Source: Planktomarina sp.
Lineage (GTDB): Bacteria; Pseudomonadota; Alphaproteobacteria; Rhodobacterales; Rhodobacteraceae
Direction of reading: 5' to 3'
NCBI GenBank assembly: GCA_017856985.1
Contig: JAFMEA010000007.1
Location: forward strand, 1-57,876
Length of the DNA: 57,876 nt
Of the stretch, positions 45,684-53,078 are shown piece after piece (within the stretch, counting starts at the first letter, position 1; every line of letters begins with the position of its first letter). The translations under genes were made by a program, and so were the position numbers. Under the pieces are notes generated by a model, which ran no database searches, was not told the origin of the DNA, and saw only the letters and a list, made by a program, of their open reading frames with translations.

Positions 45684-46528
45684 TTTCTGTATATGATCCA
45701 CGTCCTTGCAGCCTCGGCGAAGGTCCACTATGGCACCCGTTGCGCCACGAGTTATTTTGGTTTGATATCACAGCCCGTCAGCTTTTAAGCAAGTCTCGGG
45801 TTTGGCAATTTGAAGAATATGTTTCTGCCGCAGGTTGGATTAGCCAAGATCAGATTCTAATCGCATCAGAAAGCCAACTGTTCAAATTCGATCTGGTTGA
45901 AGAAATACAAACAAAAATCTGTGATTTGGAGTCTGATAATTCAGTAACGCGTTCAAATGACGGACGCGCAGATCCGCAAGGTGGTTTCTGGATTGGGACT
46001 ATGGGCAAGAATGCTGAAGTTAATTCTGGTTCCATTTACCGATACTACCGCGGCGAGTTGAGACAACTGGTTCCCAATGTCACGATACCGAATGCGATCT
46101 GTTTTGCACCTGATAGAAAAACGGCTTATTACACTGACACCCCAACCCAGAAAATTCTGGCTGTCGATTTGGACGAGGAGGGCTGGCCAATTTCCGAAGC
46201 ACGCCTATTGATAGACCTAACGCAGACGGGCGAAAATCCTGACGGCGCAGTGGTCGATGCGACTGGCAACATATGGAATGCACAATGGGGCGCTGCTCGA
46301 TTAGCCTGTTATAGCCCTCAGGGGTTACTACTAAAGACTGTAGACCTGCCCGCTGCCCATGCCACTTGCCCAGCCTTTGCTGGTAACAGCAATCGTTTAT
46401 TTTGTACCAGCGCCACAGAAGGGCGCACCAATCAGGAACTAACACCCACAGATGGGCAAACCTTTGAGACCCAAGTATCCGAGATTGGACAATTTGAACA
46501 TCAAGTGATTTTGGGAGAAAATTTATGA
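45680..46528 (+). CDS. SMP-30/gluconolactonase family sugar lactonase
   Basis: This beta-propeller lactonase of 282 residues opens aldonolactones to aldonic acids. Metal-binding residues are visible: Glu in 'LGEGPLWHP', Asn/Asp in 'RSNDGRADPQGGFWIG', and Asp in 'GENPDGAVVDATGNIW'. In this operon it should hydrolyse galactonolactone made by the sugar dehydrogenase. Its start overlaps dgoA and its end overlaps the GH42 gene, each by four bases. Confidence 0.92.
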   Translation: MISVYDPRPCSLGEGPLWHPLRHELFWFDITARQLLSKSRVWQFEEYVSAAGWISQDQILIASESQLFKFDLVEEIQTKICDLESDNSVTRSNDGRADPQGGFWIGTMGKNAEVNSGSIYRYYRGELRQLVPNVTIPNAICFAPDRKTAYYTDTPTQKILAVDLDEEGWPISEARLLIDLTQTGENPDGAVVDATGNIWNAQWGAARLACYSPQGLLLKTVDLPAAHATCPAFAGNSNRLFCTSATEGRTNQELTPTDGQTFETQVSEIGQFEHQVILGENL

Positions 46529-48405
46529 AACGTACGCTAGGCGTTTGCTATTACCCAGAACAATGGCCTGAAGAAATCTGGGCCAACGACGCTAAGCGCA
46601 TGATCGACGCTGGATTGAGTTGGGTGCGTATCGGCGAATTTTCTTGGGCGCGGATGGAACCAAAACCAGGGAAATTTGACTGGGAATGGCTAGACCGCGC
46701 AATTGAGACATTGGGCGCCGCAGGGTTAAAGGTTATTTTAGGCACCCCAACAGCAACGCCACCACGCTGGATGCTGGAAAAACATCCCGATATGCTGGCC
46801 CATGACAGCGCGGGAGTTATCCGCAAATTTGGCTCACGCCGGCATTATTGTTTCAGCCATGACGGTTATCGTGAGGAAGCACGTCGGATCGCCCGTTTAA
46901 TGGTGGAGCGTTATGGTAAAAATCCCCATATTGCTGCTTGGCAAACTGATAATGAATATGACTGTCACGACACCGCAACTAGCTATTCTCCCCATGCGCT
47001 TAAAGGCTTTCAGGATTGGTGCGCCCAACGCTATCAATCTCCCAATGCGCTAAACTCTGCCTGGGGAAATATATTTTGGTCAATGGAATACGAAAGTTTT
47101 GAACAGCTTGAGTTACCCAATCAAACAGTCACTGACCCAAATCCCAGCCATGTTTTAGCCTTTCGTCGATTCACCTCTGACCAGGTGGTTTTATTTAACC
47201 GCGTGCAATGCGATGAAATTCGCAAACACTCCCAAGCCCCAGTCATCCATAATTTCATGGGGAGGATCACATCATTTGACCACTATGATGTTGGGGCGGA
47301 TTTGGATATTTCCTCTTGGGACAGCTACCCCTTGGGATTCTTACTTGATCGAGTTGGGGCGACAGAAGATCACCAGATGTATTTCCTGCGCCAAGGTGAT
47401 CCAGATTTTCAAGCTTTCCATCACGACCTCTACCGCGCAACATCCAACGGACGATGGTGGATAATGGAGCAACAACCTGGACCAGTAAATTGGGCCCCCT
47501 GGAACCCTGCACCCTTGCCAGGCATGCCACGCCTTTGGGCTTGGGAGGCCTTCGCGCATGGCGCGGAAACGGTCTGTTATTTCCGCTGGCGTCAAGCACC
47601 GTTTGCACAGGAGCAGATGCATGCAGGCCTATTGCAGCCCAACTCAACCGCGGCGCCAGCTTTAGGTGATGCTGCCCAGGTTGCTGAAGAATTGGCTGAG
47701 CTTCCCGATGTAGGTACAGCTGATGCTCAGGTAGCTTTGGTGTTTGACTACGACAGCGCCTATGCCTGGGAGACACAACCACAGGGTAAAGATTTTGATT
47801 ATTTCCAACTGGTGTTTGACTGCTACCGCCAGTTGCGCAGGGCCGGATGGTCAGTAGATGTGGTCCCCAAAACAGTGGACCCATCTGTCTACAAAATCAC
47901 ATTTGCGCCTGGACTTCTGACTATTCCTGCAAGCCTTTCCGGCGGAGTGATTGTCACCGGTCCACGGGCGGGCTCTAAAACTGATGAGCTGACCATACCC
48001 GAGGGTATGATCCCTCAGATTACTGGGCTTGAGACAAAAGTCACCCATGTAGAAAGCCTACCGCCTTTTGCCCCAATGTCGCTATCAGGTGGTGGTGCTT
48101 TTGAGAAATGGCGTGAAGCGATTGAAACTGAAGACACAGTGATCTTGCGCCTTGAAGATGGCGCACCCGCCGCTGTGCGCGCAGGCGATATGATCTATCT
48201 CGCAGGCTGGCCGGATCCCAGTCTTTGGCGGCGTCTTCTGATCCAATTGGCGCAGGAGCAAGACCTGCCTAACATGGACCTGCCCCAAGACATTCGAATT
48301 CGCGACACTCAGACACATAGGTTTTGGTTTAACTATGGTCCGAAAGCGATCACATGGAATGATATAATGCTGCCTGCCGCTGGCGTACATTGGGAACCTC
48401 TATGA
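46525..48405 (+). CDS. GH42 beta-galactosidase
   Basis: This retaining beta-galactosidase of 626 residues has the family 42 architecture: a TIM barrel (from 'GVCYYPEQWPEEIW'), a trimerisation domain from about residue 395, and a C-terminal beta domain. The acid/base Glu is in 'WQTDNEYDCH' and the nucleophile Glu in 'WWIMEQQPGPVNW'. It has no signal peptide, so it works on imported beta-galactosides. GH42 enzymes usually prefer short galacto-oligosaccharides or galactosides other than lactose. It overlaps both neighbours by ATGA. Confidence 0.95.
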   Translation: MKRTLGVCYYPEQWPEEIWANDAKRMIDAGLSWVRIGEFSWARMEPKPGKFDWEWLDRAIETLGAAGLKVILGTPTATPPRWMLEKHPDMLAHDSAGVIRKFGSRRHYCFSHDGYREEARRIARLMVERYGKNPHIAAWQTDNEYDCHDTATSYSPHALKGFQDWCAQRYQSPNALNSAWGNIFWSMEYESFEQLELPNQTVTDPNPSHVLAFRRFTSDQVVLFNRVQCDEIRKHSQAPVIHNFMGRITSFDHYDVGADLDISSWDSYPLGFLLDRVGATEDHQMYFLRQGDPDFQAFHHDLYRATSNGRWWIMEQQPGPVNWAPWNPAPLPGMPRLWAWEAFAHGAETVCYFRWRQAPFAQEQMHAGLLQPNSTAAPALGDAAQVAEELAELPDVGTADAQVALVFDYDSAYAWETQPQGKDFDYFQLVFDCYRQLRRAGWSVDVVPKTVDPSVYKITFAPGLLTIPASLSGGVIVTGPRAGSKTDELTIPEGMIPQITGLETKVTHVESLPPFAPMSLSGGGAFEKWREAIETEDTVILRLEDGAPAAVRAGDMIYLAGWPDPSLWRRLLIQLAQEQDLPNMDLPQDIRIRDTQTHRFWFNYGPKAITWNDIMLPAAGVHWEPL

Positions 48406-49412
48406 TAAAAATTATCCCTTTTGGGACCACCAAAGATGGCTGCGATGTCAGTCAAATCGGCATTAACTCAGATCTGCTAGCTATAAAAATATTAACCTTC
48501 GGTGGCGTACTAAATGATGTCCAGTTAAACGGGGTCCCTTGGCCTTTAACCTTGGGCAGTTCAGAGCTTGCAGCTTACGAGGGAAAAATGAGTAGCTTTG
48601 GCTCGTTGATGGGTCCGGTAATCAATCGGATCAAAGGTTGTTCTGCCGAAATCGATGGAAAGGTATTTTCTTTTGAGAAACACCATTCCGGCGATCTCAC
48701 TCAACATTCAGGCAGTACTGGCATGCATCGGCAAGTCTGGAGCATTGCGGACCACGGATCAGATTATGTGGTTCTGAAATTGGCTCTGGAGGATGGCTTG
48801 GGGGGTTTTCCCGGCAACAGAGAGATTGAGTTGCGCTATACTGTACATAAGACGACGATCCGCATGACAGTAAATGCCACAACTGACGCGCCCACACCCT
48901 TCAATCCAGCCAATCACTCCTATTGGTCACTGGATCCAACGGTTGGCTTTTCAGGGCAAACTTTTCAGATGGACGCTGATCACTACAGCGAGCCAGATGA
49001 AAACCTGATGCCTACTGGCCAAATTTTGCCAGTTGAAGGCAGTCCCTATGACTTTCGCCGCGGGGCCGTAATGGCCGGCGACAACTCACAATTTTTCGAC
49101 CTCAACCTCTGTATAGCTTCGCAAAAACGCCCCCTTACAACGGTAGCGACTCTGACCGGAACCCAGGGAGTGCGGATGGAGATGGCGACTACGGAGTGTG
49201 GGGTGCAACTCTACGATGGCGGCACCATCCACGCGCCGGACTACAACACTCACCACGACGCGCCTTATGGCCCCTATGCCGCTCCAGCGTTAGAGGCGCA
49301 AAGCTGGCCAGGATCACTTGCTCACGCCCATTTTCCCAATATCATTTTACGCCCCGGCGCCCAATATGAGCAAATCACCAGCTGGACCTTTTCAACGGAA
49401 GGTCTAGGGTAA
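48402..49412 (+). CDS. galM: Aldose 1-epimerase (mutarotase)
   Basis: This enzyme of 336 residues interconverts alpha and beta anomers of galactose released by the two galactosidases, supplying the form used by the dehydrogenase. The catalytic His lies in 'NPANHSYWSLD' and the catalytic Glu in 'PALEAQSWPGSLAHA'; 'QHSGSTGMHRQVW' carries the other conserved His. ATG 48402 overlaps the GH42 stop (ATGA); a longer in-frame start at 48390 is not needed. It is the last gene of the chain of four-base overlaps that begins at the SDR gene. Confidence 0.93.
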   Translation: MIKIIPFGTTKDGCDVSQIGINSDLLAIKILTFGGVLNDVQLNGVPWPLTLGSSELAAYEGKMSSFGSLMGPVINRIKGCSAEIDGKVFSFEKHHSGDLTQHSGSTGMHRQVWSIADHGSDYVVLKLALEDGLGGFPGNREIELRYTVHKTTIRMTVNATTDAPTPFNPANHSYWSLDPTVGFSGQTFQMDADHYSEPDENLMPTGQILPVEGSPYDFRRGAVMAGDNSQFFDLNLCIASQKRPLTTVATLTGTQGVRMEMATTECGVQLYDGGTIHAPDYNTHHDAPYGPYAAPALEAQSWPGSLAHAHFPNIILRPGAQYEQITSWTFSTEGLG

Positions 49413-49438
49413 ACCCAAGTTTCTGGAAAGTTTGCCTC

Positions 49439-49933
49439 ATGCCTGACATCTCGATCGATCCACTCACCAAAAACGCTTTTGCAGCCTTTGGTGATATCAT
49501 CACTCTGAAGGATGCCCCAGACAATCTCATCAATCAGGGCCTGTGCGGGCGGCATCACGATTTGGCAGCACTAGATTTTGGGCCAGATGGCCGCGCTGGC
49601 ATCAGCCTGTTTAATGCCACACCGCGCAGCCTCCCCTATCGCTTGGAATTGGTTGAGCGCCATCCGGAAGGCTCACAGGCCTTTTTACCAATGAACCAAA
49701 ACCCTTTTTTAGTGATTGTGGCTCCTGATGAAGAAGGAACGCCAGGCAGACCCATGGCATTTCACACTGCTCCAGGCCAAGGAATAAATTTTAATCGCAA
49801 CGTTTGGCACGGTGTTTTGACACCTTTGTTCGCACCCGGCTTATTTGCTGTCGTGGACCGGATAGGCACTAGCAAAAATTTAGAAGAATATTGGTTTGAA
49901 ACCCCCTTTACGGTCTCAGGAGATTTGAAATGA
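49439..49933 (+). CDS. allA: Ureidoglycolate lyase family protein (AllA-like)
   Basis: This cupin-fold protein of 164 residues matches AllA, which splits ureidoglycolate into glyoxylate and urea at the end of purine/allantoin breakdown. The conserved blocks are 'AFAAFGDII', 'LELVERHPEGSQAFLPM', and 'WHGVLTPL' with the conserved His. It lies only 26 bases after galM and overlaps the next aminotransferase by four bases. No other allantoin gene is present in the window. The name follows the family; a different small-molecule lyase role in this operon is possible. Confidence 0.82.
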   Translation: MPDISIDPLTKNAFAAFGDIITLKDAPDNLINQGLCGRHHDLAALDFGPDGRAGISLFNATPRSLPYRLELVERHPEGSQAFLPMNQNPFLVIVAPDEEGTPGRPMAFHTAPGQGINFNRNVWHGVLTPLFAPGLFAVVDRIGTSKNLEEYWFETPFTVSGDLK

Positions 49934-51282
49934 AAGATATACAAGAGTTAAAAGAACTGAACGCCAAACAACTCTGGCACCCAATGGGTCACCCAGGTGA
50001 TTTGCAGTCTAACGCTCCAACTATCATTGACCGGGCCGAAGGAGTGCGCATCATCGATTTGGACGGACATGAAGCTATTGATGCAGTTGGCGGCCTGTGG
50101 TGTGCTAATCTTGGTTATTCCAATGATGTAGTGAAACAAGCGATTGCAGATCAGCTTTTCAAACTGCCCTACTATTCTGCCTTCGCTGGAACCAGTAACG
50201 CGCCAGCAATTGAAGCAGCTGAAACAGTCATTAACTTCTTCAAACAAGACGGCATGGCGAGAGCATTTTTTACCTCTGGCGGCTCTGACTCTGTGGAGAC
50301 TGCAATGCGCATGGCCCGGCAATATCATCGTCTAAGGGGCCAGCCTCAACGTATTAAATATCTCAGCCTCAAGAAGGGCTATCACGGCACACATTTTGGG
50401 GGGGCATCTGTTAACGGAAATCAGAGGTTCAGAACTGCGTATGAGCCATTGCTACCAGGCTGCTTCCATCTCCCCTCACCCTATGGATACCGCAATCCCT
50501 TTAACGAAAGCGACCCAGCAAAGCTAGCTCAGATGATAGCACAAGCGATGGAAGATGAGATTATGTTCCAAGATCCCTCAACTATTGCTGCGTTCATTAT
50601 GGAGCCAATTCAAGGGGCAGGCGGCGTAATTGTGCCTGATGCTTCCTTCATGAAATTGGCCCGCGATATTTGTGACAAACACGGAATTCTTATGATCTCT
50701 GATGAGGTGATCACGGGCTTTGGCCGGACTGGCGATTGGTCTGGCGCGCGCCATTGGGCAGTTCAGCCAGACATGATGACCGTAGCAAAGGGGATCACCT
50801 CAGCCTATTTTCCAGTAGGGGCAACATTAGTTAACTCTAAAGTTGCAGAAACTTTTGAGAGTGATCAATCTGGTGAAGGTGCTATCTGGCATGGATACAC
50901 TTACTCAGCTCATCCTGTTGGTATGGCTGCGGTCAATGCCTGTGTGAGTGAGACTTTACGTTTAGACCTCAAATCCAATGCAGCAGCACGCGGCGCGCAA
51001 CTTTATGACGGCTTGAAAGCCCTTCAATCCGAGTTTGATATCATTGGAGATGTGCGCGGTGGGCATGGGTTGATGGCCGCGATTGAACTTGTTTCAGACA
51101 GAACAACCAAAGCACCTCTCGAGATGGGCACCATCAAACGGGTGCACAAGGCCACCTATCAGGCGGGAACCATGGTGCGGATTGGCGGTAATAATTTGCT
51201 GATGTCACCACCGTTGATTCTAACCGACAGCGATGTTGGTAAAATCTTGACAGATCTGCGCAGCGGTCTTTCCACAATTTAA
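49930..51282 (+). CDS. Class III aminotransferase (omega-amino acid type)
   Basis: This is a PLP aminotransferase of 450 residues, coupled to allA by an ATGA overlap. PLP motifs are 'FFTSGGSDSVETAMRMARQY', 'LMISDEVITGFGRTGDW' and the Lys in 'MTVAKGITSAYFPVGATLV'. The pattern WHPMGHP near the start and the whole length are typical of omega-amino acid:pyruvate transaminases (beta-alanine, putrescine, GABA or taurine-like donors). It is distinct from Tpa at 30884-32272. The substrate is unknown; its pairing with an AllA-like gene suggests a nitrogen compound. Confidence 0.88.
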   Translation: MKDIQELKELNAKQLWHPMGHPGDLQSNAPTIIDRAEGVRIIDLDGHEAIDAVGGLWCANLGYSNDVVKQAIADQLFKLPYYSAFAGTSNAPAIEAAETVINFFKQDGMARAFFTSGGSDSVETAMRMARQYHRLRGQPQRIKYLSLKKGYHGTHFGGASVNGNQRFRTAYEPLLPGCFHLPSPYGYRNPFNESDPAKLAQMIAQAMEDEIMFQDPSTIAAFIMEPIQGAGGVIVPDASFMKLARDICDKHGILMISDEVITGFGRTGDWSGARHWAVQPDMMTVAKGITSAYFPVGATLVNSKVAETFESDQSGEGAIWHGYTYSAHPVGMAAVNACVSETLRLDLKSNAAARGAQLYDGLKALQSEFDIIGDVRGGHGLMAAIELVSDRTTKAPLEMGTIKRVHKATYQAGTMVRIGGNNLLMSPPLILTDSDVGKILTDLRSGLSTI

Positions 51283-51307
51283 GAAACTGGGTTTGCTGAT
51301 ATTTTAA

Positions 51308-51985
51308 TTAGCCAACAGCAGCGCGAATTTCTCTAATATTAGCACCGTACGGAGACGGATTAGAAACTGACCCACCTTTAAATACCGCAGATCCTGCCAC
51401 GAGCACATCGGCACCAGCGCGCACGAGACTAGGTGCTGTTTGTGCGGTGACGCCACCATCAATCTCAATATGAATGGGTCGATCACCAATCATAGAGCGT
51501 AACTCTGCTACTTTATCCTCTAGAGGAATAAACGACTGGCCCCCAAAACCTGGGTTAACAGTCATCACGCAAACCAAATCAGTGATATCAAGTATATCTG
51601 CTACAGCGCTTGCAGGCGTCCCAGGATTTAATGCAACACCAGCTTTTACTCCATTTGCTCGAATCGACTGTAACGTCCGATGAATATGTGGCCCCGCTTC
51701 AACGTGAGCGGTAATAATATCTGCGCCAGATTCTGCAAACGCTTCAATGTAAGGATCCACGGGCGCAATCATCAAGTGTACGTCCATTACCGTCGAAATG
51801 TGCGGTCGAATAGAAGAACAAGTATTTGGGCCAAAGGTAATATTGGGAACAAAATGCCCATCCATCACGTCAACGTGTATCCAATCGGCACCTTGCGCCT
51901 CAACGCAGCGTATCTCTTCACCAAAATTAGAAAAATCCGCTGCTAAAATTGATGGTGCAATTTTCACTGATCTATCAAAAGACAT
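51308..51985 (-). CDS. rpe: Ribulose-phosphate 3-epimerase
   Basis: Rpe interconverts ribulose 5-phosphate and xylulose 5-phosphate in the pentose phosphate and, where present, Calvin cycles. This is a TIM barrel of 225 residues with 'APSILAADFSNFGEE', metal-binding His and Asp in 'WIHVDVMDGHFVPNITFGP', 'MTVNPGFGGQSF' and 'IEIDGGV'. GAGG stands 8 bases before ATG 51985. It is convergent with the aminotransferase and divergent from deoC. Confidence 0.96.
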   Translation of the reverse strand: MSFDRSVKIAPSILAADFSNFGEEIRCVEAQGADWIHVDVMDGHFVPNITFGPNTCSSIRPHISTVMDVHLMIAPVDPYIEAFAESGADIITAHVEAGPHIHRTLQSIRANGVKAGVALNPGTPASAVADILDITDLVCVMTVNPGFGGQSFIPLEDKVAELRSMIGDRPIHIEIDGGVTAQTAPSLVRAGADVLVAGSAVFKGGSVSNPSPYGANIREIRAAVG

Positions 51986-52072
51986 GGCGTTACCTCTAAG
52001 TCATTATTTTGCAAATATCCTGCTCGATCGTATTTGTCACGCGCTACAATACTTGAATTAGCGAGAAAACCC

Positions 52073-53074
52073 ATGCACATAAGTCAGATGGAACAGCTCT
52101 CTAAATCAATTGCGCATTTGCCGCTAACAATTGAACCCCGAAATGTCGGAATGAAACTCGATCTTGATTGGGCACTCGCATTGCAGGCAAATACATCTGC
52201 AATTGAGCGGAGATGCAGTAGCTTTCCTGGTCGAAGGTCAATAAAAAAGGAGCACCAAGCTGCATGGCTAGCACGCTCAGTTTCCTGCATTGATCTCACT
52301 ACACTTTCTGGTGATGACACGGCAGGAAGAGTAAGGCGTATATGTGCAAAGGCTCGACAGCCAGTAAGGCAAGATATTCTTAATCGTATTGGCCTACCAA
52401 ATCTAAAAACCGGCGCTGTTTGTGTTTACCATGATATGGTTGGTTTTGCTGTTGAAGCACTTAAAGGCACTGACATTCCTGTGGCTGCGGTTAGTACTGG
52501 CTTTCCAGCAGGTCTTTCTCCACTACGTTTGCGGATTGAAGAAATCCACGAAAGTGTGAAGGCTGGTGCCTCTGAAATTGATATCGTGATTTCACGACGC
52601 CATGTTCTAACACAAAACTGGCAAGCACTTTATGATGAAGTGGCGGCCTTCCGTGCCGCCTGCGGGGACGCCCATGTTAAAGCAATTTTGGCTACTGGCG
52701 AATTAGGAAGCCTGCGCAATGTCGGGCGGGCTAGTTTGATTTGCATGATGGCAGGGGCTGATTTTATTAAAACCTCGACCGGCAAAGAAAGTATAAACGC
52801 GACCTTACCAGTTACCTTGGTTATGTTGCGCGCCATTCGTGCCTACTATGATCGAACTGGGTTCCGCGTCGGCTATAAGCCTGCTGGCGGTATATCAAAG
52901 GCCAAAGATGCCATTATTTACTTAGCATTGGTTAAAGAGGAGTTGGGAAACCGGTGGCTACGTCCAGATCTTTTTCGTTTTGGAGCCTCCTCACTTTTAG
53001 GTGATATTGAGCGCCAGCTTGAACATCACCTAACCGGTGCCTATTCTGCAAATCACCGCCACCCAATTGGATAA
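52073..53074 (+). CDS. deoC: Deoxyribose-phosphate aldolase
   Basis: DeoC splits 2-deoxyribose 5-phosphate into glyceraldehyde 3-phosphate and acetaldehyde during deoxynucleoside use. The protein has about 333 residues, with an N-terminal extension of about 85 residues as in other alphaproteobacterial DeoC. The Schiff-base Lys is in 'GADFIKTSTGKES' and the proton-relay Lys in 'VGYKPAGGIS'. I chose ATG 52073; a TTG at 52034 is in frame but weak. An aldehyde dehydrogenase starts 4 bases after its stop, well placed to oxidise the acetaldehyde. Confidence 0.95.
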   Translation: MHISQMEQLSKSIAHLPLTIEPRNVGMKLDLDWALALQANTSAIERRCSSFPGRRSIKKEHQAAWLARSVSCIDLTTLSGDDTAGRVRRICAKARQPVRQDILNRIGLPNLKTGAVCVYHDMVGFAVEALKGTDIPVAAVSTGFPAGLSPLRLRIEEIHESVKAGASEIDIVISRRHVLTQNWQALYDEVAAFRAACGDAHVKAILATGELGSLRNVGRASLICMMAGADFIKTSTGKESINATLPVTLVMLRAIRAYYDRTGFRVGYKPAGGISKAKDAIIYLALVKEELGNRWLRPDLFRFGASSLLGDIERQLEHHLTGAYSANHRHPIG

Positions 53075-53078
53075 TCCT

